Assembly (NCBI GenBank): GCA_002732845.1
Contig: NVSZ01000041.1
Location: 7,321 to 14,099 of the forward strand
Origin: Rhodospirillaceae bacterium
GTDB taxonomy: Bacteria > Pseudomonadota > Alphaproteobacteria > Rhodospirillales > Magnetovibrionaceae
Direction: 5' to 3'
DNA: 6,779 nucleotides
Shown in pieces: positions 1 through 6,097 of the stretch (within the stretch, counting starts at the first letter, position 1; every line of letters begins with the position of its first letter). Position numbers and translations under genes: made by a program. The notes beneath the pieces are model-generated. The model was given only the letters and a program-made list of their open reading frames with translations. It was not told the origin of the DNA and did not search any database.

Positions 1-239
1 TCAATGGAGCGATTTTCGCTTTTGCCTTTGACCGCTTCAGTGATCATATCAATTCCGTTTTTTTGAGGCATCAAGATATCGGACAGGACAATATTAATTT
101 CAGGATCGCTCAAAATCAACTCAAGCCCAATCAGGCCATTGCACGCTTCGATACATTCGTAACCTTCATCCACTAAGGAATCGACGGCAACTTCGCGAAT
201 AGTATCTTCATCTTCAACAACCAGGATTTTTACGCTCAT
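1..239 (-). CDS. Response regulator receiver protein, N-terminal part (cut by window start)
   Basis: This is the first 79 codons of a CheY-like receiver domain; the rest lies beyond the left edge, so any output domain is unknown. Visible are beta-1 ending in the acidic pocket (VVEDED, Glu9-Asp10), the phosphoacceptor Asp54 in VLSDILMP, and the usual Pro58 and Gly62 after it. The conserved Thr/Ser and Lys positions are off the window. It would take a phosphoryl group on Asp54 from a histidine kinase; the membrane kinase upstream on the same strand is the nearest candidate donor, which is an inference from order. The ATG start at 239-237 is well supported: AAAGGA lies 9 nt upstream, and the ATG overlaps the stop of the preceding small ORF as ATGA. 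That overlap suggests translational coupling to the small ORF. The receiver assignment is firm; the full architecture cannot be known from here. Confidence 0.93.
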   Translation of the reverse strand, partial: MSVKILVVEDEDTIREVAVDSLVDEGYECIEACNGLIGLELILSDPEINIVLSDILMPQKNGIDMITEAVKGKSENRSI

Positions 240-254
240 AATAGAATGTCCTTT
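236..254 (-). promoter_or_regulatory. Shine-Dalgarno and ATGA stop/start overlap coupling the small ORF to the receiver gene
   Basis: On the minus strand AAAGGA (254-249) is followed by 9 nt and then ATG (239-237). The TGA of the upstream ORF occupies 238-236, so stop and start share bases in an ATGA. The ribosome binding site lies inside the upstream ORF. This is the classic layout for re-initiation or translational coupling; whether coupling occurs is inferred. Confidence 0.6.
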
Positions 255-403
255 AAACCTGCATTGACCAAAGAACTTTCACTTTTGGCTAGAGTGGAGC
301 TTTGGGCATATAAAATGCCAACACGAACGGACGGTTTTGAAGCTTCACGCGCACTCAAAACCATAGACAAATCCAAAACCAAAATACTGGCTAATCTAGC
401 CAT
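236..403 (-). pseudogene. 55-codon ORF: signal-peptide-like leader plus start of a periplasmic substrate-binding domain, probably a truncated remnant
   Basis: I chose the ATG at 403 because GAGGG stands 6 nt upstream of it; the longer reading from 520 has no ribosome site and begins with Arg/His/Lys-rich, non-protein-like sequence. The peptide starts MARLASILVLDLSMVLSA, resembling a Sec signal peptide, though an Asp in the middle of the hydrophobic core is unusual. It continues as VRVGILYAQSSTLAKSESS and ends 11 residues later. This matches the opening strand and first helix of UrtA/AmiC-type amide or urea binding proteins (typically VGILHS.TGTMA.SE..L.DA). Such proteins are about 350-420 residues, so over 85% would be missing. 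In some proteobacteria this fold also serves as the sensor part of kinases. The ORF ends in an ATGA overlap with the receiver gene. It may be a deletion remnant kept as a translated leader. Alternatively it could be a genuine small exported peptide. The family match was made by eye. Confidence 0.5.
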
Positions 404-631
404 CTTGTGCCCTCGCTTTTCTTCCCCTCTAAATTTTTGTCTATTTTTCTTATGCTCTGGATAAACCGGAACACTGCCCCCTCTTGTTGATGTATGAACA
501 CGTCGTACGATCACGCGCATCGCGCTAAGACCATTTCCTATTTACGCTCCTTTATCCACTTTATTAAATGGCGTTCACCCGCATACGTTTCAAGATAAAA
601 TCCGACGTATGGTTGAGATAAATGTTCTTTG
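404..631. other. Intergenic region between the histidine kinase and the small ORF
   Basis: This stretch of 228 bp holds no convincing gene. It contains a 7-bp inverted repeat, CATACGT (582-588) and ACGTATG (605-611), with a 16-nt loop just past the kinase stop. No T-run follows the repeat, so it is not a clear terminator. An 8-bp palindrome TCGTACGA lies at 503-510 and CGCG-cat-CGCG at 513-523. A ribosome site (GAGGG, 414-410 on the minus strand) serves the ATG at 403. I could not identify a strong -35/-10 pair, so whether the genes downstream share the kinase transcript is open. Confidence 0.5.
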
Positions 632-3592
632 TTACGACAGATCTAGATTCTTTATTTTGAAGCTTACGCAAAACACAGCCCCTTCGCCGTCACGACTTTC
701 CACACGAATATTTCCACCTTGCATTTCAATCATTTGCTTGACCAAACTCAAGCCAATTCCGGTTCCGGGTATGCCCGCAGAGTTGCTGGTTCTGAAAAAA
801 CGATTGAACATTTTTGGCATTTCTTGTTCAGGGATGCCGATACCGTGATCGGTTACGGAGACCAAAACCATATCGTGTTCGACCCACCCCCTCACTTTGA
901 TTTCATTATGATCTGGGGAATACTTAATGGCGTTGGACAACAGGTTGGTGAAAATTTGTTGCACATGGTCTGGATCTGCAAAAATAAGGTCTGGGAGGTC
1001 AGCAAGATCTGTGTTGATTAAATAGCCTTCGGATATGTCAACTTGAACCAAGATGCAATCGAGAATAATCTGCCGAATATTGCAGGCTTGTGGGGAATAC
1101 TTTAAGTGTCCCTCATCAATTTTTGCGGCATCAAGCGTGCGTTCAATCAAGCCCGTAATGCGTTCGATGGCTTTGCGAATTTTTTTAAATCGATCAACAC
1201 GTTGCTCAGAGGTCATATCATCATGACGTTTTAACAAACGCTGGGCGGTCATATCAATAATCGAAATTGGCGTCCGAAATTCGTGCGACGCCATCGATAT
1301 AAACTGTTGTTGCAAGGTATTGTATTCTTTTTCAGAACGCAGAGCTTCTTCCAACTGAACCGTTTGCGATATAAGCATTTCTTGTTGTTCCAACAGCGTG
1401 GTTTCGTGTTCTTTCATCGTGGTGATTTCGGTGCGAATAGCAACGTATTGAAACGGCTTTCCATCGTCATTTAGGGTCGGGACAATTGTTGTTTGCACCC
1501 AATAAAAACCACCTTCCTTATTTTTGTTTTTGATTTCCCCTTGCCAAACATTGCCATTGGAAATGGTTACCCACATATCCTTAAAAAATTTTGGACTATG
1601 TTCACCAGAAATAAGGATACGGTGATTTTGCCCCAAAAGTTCGTCTGCGGAATAACCGCTGATGTCACAGAATTTTTCATTGATATAAGTGATGTCGCCA
1701 TGGACATCTGCAATGCTGACGATACCGTGCTCATCTAAGGCTTTTTTCTGAAATTCAAGCTCTTTGGTTCGCTCAACAACTTTATCTTCTAAAATATCGT
1801 ACGCATTTTTAAGTTCAGTTTGTGCATTTTCCAATTTGATCTGATCGAGCTTATGTTGTGTATTGTCCGTTCCAACCCCCCGGTAGCCTAAAAACTTACC
1901 CTCTGCACCAAACAGAGGCACACCACTGACCCGCACATACAATGTCTTTACCTTCGGCACTTTCATTGCGTATTCAAAATTTTGAAAAGGCTCATGTGCA
2001 ACGAGTGTTTTTTGATGTTCTTCCCAGTCTTGGATTTCAGTCTCTGTTGCACAAAGGCTGTAGCGTTCTTTACCGACAATGTCTTCCGGTAATAGTCCCG
2101 TTACGTCTAACAATCGTTCTGAAAAATAAGTATATTTAAGGTCTGGGCCCATTTCCCAGTACCAATCAGAGGCCGCATCGGCAAAGTCTTTAAAGCGTTG
2201 CTCGCTTTCGATCAACGCATCAACGACTTTGCGTCTTTCCGAAACATTGACAAAGGTGGAACAGATTGCCGGGCGACCATTCCATTTGATCACAAAAGAA
2301 CGATTAATGATGCTAAACACCGAACCGTTTTTGCGCACGCCATTCAGTTCAAAACTTTCATCAACGTCTTGGCCGTTATACTGATTTTCCCAATACTTCA
2401 TAATCGCTTCGTAATCATCCGCAGACAGGATGTGGGACAGCGATTTTAAGGCTAAAACTTTGTGCAATGACTTATACCCAAACATTTCAACAAGGGTTGG
2501 GTTTGCATACAAAAACTTGCCTTTATGATGGACAACAATGCCTTGGGGTGCACTTTCAATCATCGACAATAATTGGTAATGATTTTCTTGCAGTTCGACG
2601 GTTCGCTTGGTGACTTCTGTTTCAATCCGTTCACGTTTACGCATCATGTTGAAGACAACCCAGGCATATCCAAAGACCCCCGAAATGCCAAACAGAAAGA
2701 TCGTGACAACCGTTAGCGATGGCCTATCACGATTTTTGATACTGACCGGGGCAACAACAACAACCCATTGCTTTAAAAACGATGCAAAAGCTTGCCTAAA
2801 TTGAGGGGTGTTCAAAAGCTTTTGGTCATTGTCCGCCACGTTTGAATAGACTTGTTTTTCAGCCCCTGCCTTGGCTTCGTCAAGGATGCGTATATTTAAT
2901 TCAATCTGTTCAGAGGGCATTGAAGATTGGACAATAAGTGCATCGATGATCACACTCACCTGAAGAACTTTGACCACGAATCCGCGTAACTTTTTCGGTG
3001 AGTTTTTGAGCCCAGCTTGTGGTTCGTAAACGGGACCAATGATGAAAAAATCTTTGTTTTTTTGATCATGAGAAAACGGCAAGGCCGCACTCACCGTTGT
3101 GAGGGTGCCTTTATCACCAGCCTCTTTAAGAGCAGCCTTTAACGAAGGGTGACGGCCCAGATCAAAGCCAACAAGGCCCTCGTAGGAGGGCGCCTCAACT
3201 CCGAATATAGCGGTCGAGCCCGACACCCAAAATATGGATTGATGAAACTGAGAATGAGCAAGAAGTTCACCGGCAAGGTTCTTAAAACGAGCTTCTTCAA
3301 CGACTTTGAGGTTTTCAAAAACAATGACCAGTGCCTCAACCGCGTCTCTTTCGTGTAAAAGCGTGTTTTCAAGCTTAAGAAACAAGTCTTTAGCCGACTG
3401 CAGGAAGACCTGATTAAGGCCATCTCTATCCTGTTTATGGACCGAATAAGCAACCCCAGTTACGACCGCAAACGCAACAAGGCACATGACACTGAGCAAG
3501 ACCGTTTGAACCCAGCCACGACGCAAAACTGAATGCGTTGCACGGCGTCCAATCTTGCTGTTCAAAAGATTTATTTTATCTTTCTGCCTCAC
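632..3592 (-). CDS. Membrane-bound sensor histidine kinase, CHASE-PAS-PAS-PAS-HisKA-HATPase_c
   Basis: Residues are numbered from the TTG at 3601 (989 aa); the likelier GTG start at 3592 removes three. Transmembrane helices near 31-53 and 296-318 enclose a roughly 240-residue periplasmic CHASE domain, seen in the run GFDLGRHPSLKAALKEA (145-161), then IIGPVYE and LRGFVVKVLQV. The cytoplasmic part has PAS domains near 344-455, 466-580 and 620-728, joined by predicted coiled coils (about 585-620 and 730-765). HisKA carries the H-box ASHEFRTP with His773. HATPase_c has the N-box NLLSNAIKY (Asn890), G1 DHGIGIP (Asp918), F-box FNRFF and G2 GTGIGL (946-951). All motifs are intact, so it should autophosphorylate on His773. 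CHASE domains bind small extracellular ligands (cytokinins in plants); this ligand is unknown. The PAS domains have no diagnostic cofactor residues I can name. There is no receiver of its own, so a separate response regulator must accept the phosphate; the double-receiver gene 141 bp upstream is the natural candidate. Confidence 0.95.
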   Translation of the reverse strand: MRQKDKINLLNSKIGRRATHSVLRRGWVQTVLLSVMCLVAFAVVTGVAYSVHKQDRDGLNQVFLQSAKDLFLKLENTLLHERDAVEALVIVFENLKVVEEARFKNLAGELLAHSQFHQSIFWVSGSTAIFGVEAPSYEGLVGFDLGRHPSLKAALKEAGDKGTLTTVSAALPFSHDQKNKDFFIIGPVYEPQAGLKNSPKKLRGFVVKVLQVSVIIDALIVQSSMPSEQIELNIRILDEAKAGAEKQVYSNVADNDQKLLNTPQFRQAFASFLKQWVVVVAPVSIKNRDRPSLTVVTIFLFGISGVFGYAWVVFNMMRKRERIETEVTKRTVELQENHYQLLSMIESAPQGIVVHHKGKFLYANPTLVEMFGYKSLHKVLALKSLSHILSADDYEAIMKYWENQYNGQDVDESFELNGVRKNGSVFSIINRSFVIKWNGRPAICSTFVNVSERRKVVDALIESEQRFKDFADAASDWYWEMGPDLKYTYFSERLLDVTGLLPEDIVGKERYSLCATETEIQDWEEHQKTLVAHEPFQNFEYAMKVPKVKTLYVRVSGVPLFGAEGKFLGYRGVGTDNTQHKLDQIKLENAQTELKNAYDILEDKVVERTKELEFQKKALDEHGIVSIADVHGDITYINEKFCDISGYSADELLGQNHRILISGEHSPKFFKDMWVTISNGNVWQGEIKNKNKEGGFYWVQTTIVPTLNDDGKPFQYVAIRTEITTMKEHETTLLEQQEMLISQTVQLEEALRSEKEYNTLQQQFISMASHEFRTPISIIDMTAQRLLKRHDDMTSEQRVDRFKKIRKAIERITGLIERTLDAAKIDEGHLKYSPQACNIRQIILDCILVQVDISEGYLINTDLADLPDLIFADPDHVQQIFTNLLSNAIKYSPDHNEIKVRGWVEHDMVLVSVTDHGIGIPEQEMPKMFNRFFRTSNSAGIPGTGIGLSLVKQMIEMQGGNIRVESRDGEGAVFCVSFKIKNLDLS

Positions 3593-3733
3593 CCTGCCCA
3601 ACCCTTAACATTATTAAGTCACCTTAAGTGTCTTTTTGGAGTTTTACCGTATCAACACCTGAAGGAAATTCAACTATTAATAACGGCCCTGTAAAGATAG
3701 ATGTTTTTCAAGTTTTATTCAAATCGCCTTCGT
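3593..3733. other. Gap between the double-receiver gene and the kinase, with three phased TTAA boxes
   Basis: This 141-bp gap has no gene. TTAA occurs at 3605-3608, 3614-3617 and 3624-3627, that is, at steps of 9 and 10 bp just upstream of the kinase start. The right-hand copy sits in the palindrome CTTAAG. Alphaproteobacterial CtrA sites are TTAA-N7-TTAA; here the spacers are 5 and 6, so they do not match. No hairpin with a T-run is seen after the response regulator stop, so read-through into the kinase is plausible. A separate kinase promoter cannot be excluded. Confidence 0.35.
3602..3606 (-). promoter_or_regulatory. Shine-Dalgarno that favours the GTG start of the histidine kinase
   Basis: AAGGG (3606-3602, minus strand) is 9 nt from the GTG at 3592-3590. 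It is only 1 nt from the in-frame TTG at 3601-3599, which is too close for initiation. An ATG at 3611-3609 is out of frame. The GTG is therefore the best start. The next in-frame alternatives would cut into the sequence before the first membrane helix. Confidence 0.6.
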
Positions 3734-4579
3734 CTATGGTCCGCACTTTGACAAGATCAATGCATTTAAATCCGTTTGCGAACATGGCATCGTCAAGACG
3801 CCATCAAAGTCTTGAATGACGACCTCATTGGGAGAAATCGGCATTTCTTCTGGCCAAATCATAATCAAGGGCATGGATTTTCCGCTCCCCCGAAGGGCCA
3901 GTTTTGCGACCATGTTGGCTTGCATATCGCCTGTGTAAAAACCGATCAAAGCCAGCCCAAACTCAGATTTTGCGATCAGGTCTATGCCTTCTTGACCGCT
4001 GATAATTCTGGTCACGTCATAGCCCAAGGTTTCAAGCATAGCCTGCACACCACTATGTTCACTGTCATCACGACCAATCAAGCCTACGGTTAAATCATCG
4101 ACAATTTTTTCTGGTTTAGCTTCTTCTGTTTCTTCCGGTTCGTCCCCAACCCCGGTCAACGCATTGTATAATTTTACATGCTCTTTTTGCTTTTTGTTTT
4201 TCATCAAGGTCACTTGTCGAACGGCGGTGCCAACCTTGACCAACAACATTTCAAAATCAATGGGCTTGGTCAGGTAATCATCCGCGCCCAATTCCAAGCC
4301 GGAAATGATATCTTTGCGATCGGCAAAGGCACTGAGAAAAATAAACGGTGTATCGGCGAATTTTGGATGATTGGTGCGCAACTCTTTCAACACATCATAT
4401 CCCCCCATTACGGGCATGTTGATATCGCACAAAATGATGTCCGGCTGGACGATTTGGATAGACGTCAAACCCTCACGACCGTTTTCGGCCACAAAAACTT
4501 TATAACCTTCGTCTTCCAATTCTTCGGCCAACATCAGGCGAATGTCGGCCTCATCCTCAATACAAAGAATTTTTATCAC
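3734..4579 (-). CDS. Response regulator with an active receiver and a C-terminal pseudoreceiver
   Basis: The product is 281 aa. Residues 1-123 form a canonical receiver: acidic pocket IEDEAD (Glu8, Asp9), phosphoacceptor Asp52 in CDINMP, Ser83 in FLSA and Lys105 in TKP. A basic, Lys-rich segment (127-136) and an acidic linker (about 145-158) lead to residues 162-281, which repeat the receiver fold with its active site erased. Beta-1 reads LTVGLIGRDD, the aspartate position in LALIGFYTGDM is Gly213, the Thr/Ser position is Trp242, and TKP has become TMP (Met264). This half cannot be phosphorylated and probably acts in dimerisation or partner binding (inference). There is no DNA-binding or enzyme domain, so it likely works through protein contacts or as a relay partner. 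The start is GTG at 4579 with AGGGA about 7 nt upstream; an ATG 6 nt earlier is out of frame. It is first in the minus-strand signalling block, ahead of the kinase. Confidence 0.92.
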   Translation of the reverse strand: MIKILCIEDEADIRLMLAEELEDEGYKVFVAENGREGLTSIQIVQPDIILCDINMPVMGGYDVLKELRTNHPKFADTPFIFLSAFADRKDIISGLELGADDYLTKPIDFEMLLVKVGTAVRQVTLMKNKKQKEHVKLYNALTGVGDEPEETEEAKPEKIVDDLTVGLIGRDDSEHSGVQAMLETLGYDVTRIISGQEGIDLIAKSEFGLALIGFYTGDMQANMVAKLALRGSGKSMPLIMIWPEEMPISPNEVVIQDFDGVLTMPCSQTDLNALILSKCGP

Positions 4580-4661
4580 GTCATATCCCTTAAATCCAAA
4601 TCAAATATAAAAGATAAATTAGCTCATCATTTTGGTCTCGAGTTCATCCTCTTAAATGTGG

Positions 4662-4682
4662 TTGTAAGGTAACAAATTACAA
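4662..4682. promoter_or_regulatory. Candidate operator, dyad TTGTAA-N9-TTACAA
   Basis: A 6-bp perfect inverted repeat (4662-4667 and 4677-4682) encloses a second, overlapping small dyad GTAA-caaa-TTAC (4669-4680). It lies about 83 bp upstream of the response regulator start and 175 bp upstream of erpA, in the divergent intergenic region. The size and symmetry would suit a dimeric regulator. I cannot assign it to a known family, and AT-rich DNA gives such dyads by chance. Confidence 0.25.
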
Positions 4683-4798
4683 GTCATAGATTTATTTCAG
4701 AACTAAATCAGTACGTATCTGTAGCGGTTTAATCATCAAGGACACCGTAAATGTTGATCCCAAAAGAGTAAGAACGAGCGCATGGCCTTTCATGCCCC

Positions 4799-4827
4799 CT
4801 TACATCTGGGAAAAAAAGAACTATATT
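4799..4827 (+). promoter_or_regulatory. Candidate sigma-70 type promoter for erpA-xthA
   Basis: The -35 is CTTACA (4799-4804; 4 of 6 to TTGACA). The spacer is 17 bp and the -10 is TATATT (4822-4827; 5 of 6). The start of transcription would fall near 4834, giving a short leader of about 23 nt. The ribosome site AGAGG (4847-4851) stands 5 nt before the erpA ATG. I saw no clear Fnr or Irr box next to it. Confidence 0.45.
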
Positions 4828-4856
4828 GAAAGAAAGAGCATTAAAAAGAGGTTTCC

Positions 4857-5255
4857 ATGACGAATACTACACCTGACACAGTCACCGATACAGTCACCGA
4901 TACGGCCCCCGCACAGCCCCCCGCACACGAGGGTCTGAAAATTGGCGATGGCGCGGTAAAACGCATTCAACAACTGATTGAAAGCGAAGGCAAACCTGAC
5001 CTTAAGCTGCGCATTTCCATCACCGGGGGCGGATGTTCTGGTTTTCAGTACAATTTCAGCCTCGACGACAAACGCACCGATGATGACTTGGTGTTTGAAA
5101 ACGGGGGCATTCAGGTTTTGGTCGACGAAACCTCCCTGCCCTTCGTTGACGGCGCCGTGTTGAACTTCTCCACCGACTTAATGGGCGCTTATTTCACCAT
5201 GGATAACCCCAACGCCGATTCCACATGCGGCTGCGGTTCTTCCTTTTCTGTTTAA
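4857..5255 (+). CDS. erpA: A-type iron-sulfur cluster insertion protein (ErpA/IscA/HesB family)
   Basis: The product is 132 aa. ErpA-type proteins carry [2Fe-2S] or [4Fe-4S] clusters and hand them to apo-enzymes in the cytoplasm. The family cysteines are present: Cys60 in GGGCSGFQY, and Cys124 and Cys126 in STCGCGSSF at the C terminus. The core fold starts near residue 26 (GLKIGDGAVKRI), and FSTDLMGAYFTMDNPNA is the typical stretch before the CGC. The first 25 residues are an extra Thr/Asp/Pro-rich tail, partly built from a 12-bp repeat, and should be disordered; typical ErpA is about 107-120 aa. The ATG is preceded by AGAGG at 5 nt and no later start is plausible. It lies 19 bp ahead of xthA, an arrangement I recall from other alphaproteobacteria. 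ErpA rather than IscA or SufA is judged from sequence feel and context; A-type membership is secure. Confidence 0.9.
   Translation: MTNTTPDTVTDTVTDTAPAQPPAHEGLKIGDGAVKRIQQLIESEGKPDLKLRISITGGGCSGFQYNFSLDDKRTDDDLVFENGGIQVLVDETSLPFVDGAVLNFSTDLMGAYFTMDNPNADSTCGCGSSFSV
4878..4901 (+). repeat. 12-bp tandem repeat in the erpA N-terminal extension (two copies)
   Basis: ACAGTCACCGAT occurs twice in tandem (4878-4889, 4890-4901), followed by AC and then diverged sequence. It stays in frame and encodes Thr-Val-Thr-Asp twice. The exact identity of the two copies points to a recent slippage duplication in a region with little structural constraint. Confidence 0.8.
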
Positions 5256-5274
5256 GTGCTGAGCGGACTCTTTT

Positions 5275-6048
5275 ATGAAAATTGCTACCTGGAATGTGAA
5301 TTCCCTGAAAGCTCGTCGTGAACATTTATTGAAATGGCTGGCGGATTTTGATCCGGATGTCGTGTTGCTTCAAGAACTTAAGGGTCTTGAAGAAATTTTC
5401 CCGATGGAAGATGTCAATGCCGCAGGCTATGAAGCGGCGGTGGTCGGACAAAAGACCTACAATGGCGTGGCCATTTTATCCAAGACTCCCATCGACGTCA
5501 CCGAACGCCGCCTTCCCGGTGAAGAAGAAGACGAACAGGCGCGTTATGTTGAAGGGATCGTTCAGGGTGTGCGTCTGGGCTGTATTTACCTACCCAACGG
5601 CAACCCCACGCCCGGCGACAAATATGATTACAAACTTCGCTGGATGCGCAGGCTGTATGCCCATGCTCGCGATTTGCTTACAAAAACCGATGAACCCTTT
5701 GTTTTGGGCGGTGATTACAACGTAATTCCCCAACCCGAAGACGTCTATGCACCTGAAAAATGGACCGAGGACGCTTTATTTTTGCCCCAAAGCCGCAATG
5801 CCTTTAACTGTATCGTGAACTTAGGCCTAACCGATGCCTATCGCGTTTATAACACAGAGGGCGGTCGCTATTCGTGGTGGGATTATCGGGCGGGTTCATG
5901 GGCCAAAGATCAGGGTTGTCGCATCGATCATTTGCTGCTGAACCCCAAAGCCGCCGATATGCTGCACGGCAGCGGCATCGACAAAACGCCGCGCGGTTGG
6001 GACAAACCATCGGACCATACGCCCGTTTGGTGTGAATTAGACGTTTAG
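5275..6048 (+). CDS. xthA: Exodeoxyribonuclease III / AP endonuclease (ExoIII-type EEP family)
   Basis: The product is 257 aa, close to the usual 255-270. The enzyme cleaves DNA 5' of abasic sites and removes 3' blocking groups and nucleotides in base excision repair; it needs Mg2+ and is cytoplasmic. The catalytic set is complete: Asn7 in TWNVNS, Glu34 in LLQELK (metal), Tyr105 in CIYLPNGN, Asp147 and Asn149 in GGDYNVIP, Asp218 in RIDHLLL, and Asp247-His248 in PSDHTPVW. YNGVAILSK (62-70) is also typical. The ATG at 5275 begins directly with the MKIATWNVNS strand, as in relatives; the ribosome site is weak (GCGGA, 5263-5267). It follows erpA by 19 bp and probably shares its transcript. The next gene is convergent, only 39 bp away, and no obvious terminator hairpin lies between them. 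Nothing in the protein looks damaged. Confidence 0.95.
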   Translation: MKIATWNVNSLKARREHLLKWLADFDPDVVLLQELKGLEEIFPMEDVNAAGYEAAVVGQKTYNGVAILSKTPIDVTERRLPGEEEDEQARYVEGIVQGVRLGCIYLPNGNPTPGDKYDYKLRWMRRLYAHARDLLTKTDEPFVLGGDYNVIPQPEDVYAPEKWTEDALFLPQSRNAFNCIVNLGLTDAYRVYNTEGGRYSWWDYRAGSWAKDQGCRIDHLLLNPKAADMLHGSGIDKTPRGWDKPSDHTPVWCELDV

Positions 6049-6065
6049 GGTTGAGCTTAAATAGC

Positions 6066-6097
6066 GCCTTATTAGACGGTAGCCTTATTAGACGGCA
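6066..6097. repeat. 16-bp tandem duplication across the stop codon of the hemerythrin-receiver gene
   Basis: GCCTTATTAGACGG(T/C)A occurs twice back to back (6066-6081, 6082-6097), with one mismatch, and GCCTT starts a third partial copy. The right copy contains the last two codons and TAA of the minus-strand gene; the left copy lies wholly downstream. The protein is unchanged because the first stop comes before the extra copy. Confidence 0.85.

Noticed and set aside
404..520. N-terminal extension of the small minus-strand ORF to an ATG at 520 (94 codons)
   Set aside because: There is no ribosome site before it, and the added 39 residues are very basic and would bury the signal-peptide-like start; the ATG at 403 has GAGGG at proper spacing.
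582..611. Inverted repeat CATACGT/ACGTATG after the kinase stop as a terminator
   Set aside because: The stem is 7 bp with a 16-nt loop, is not GC-rich and has no T-run on the minus strand.
541..645. About 34 open codons on the minus strand past the kinase end, ending ERHLIKWIKERK
   Set aside because: It has no ATG, GTG or TTG start and begins at a stop inside the kinase tail; chance open frame.
3628..3733. Minus-strand open stretch ending VEFPSGVDTVKLQKDT between the response regulator and the kinase
   Set aside because: It looks protein-like but has no start codon after the preceding stop and is under 30 codons.
4178..4672. 164-codon plus-strand ORF opposite the response regulator
   Set aside because: It is antisense to a receiver with intact motifs, runs into the intergenic region and resembles no family; a shadow frame.
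4780..4795. Small hairpin GCATG-N6-CATGC upstream of erpA
   Set aside because: The stem is only 5 bp with no T-run; too weak for a terminator and matching no known operator I recognise.
4781..4828. 15-codon plus-strand ORF (MAFHAPLH...) before erpA
   Set aside because: It lacks a ribosome site, would end inside the candidate -10 region and has no recognisable sequence.
5804..6010. Minus-strand Arg/Cys-rich ORF inside xthA
   Set aside because: It is antisense to the catalytic C-terminal half of xthA, has biased composition and no ribosome site; a shadow frame.
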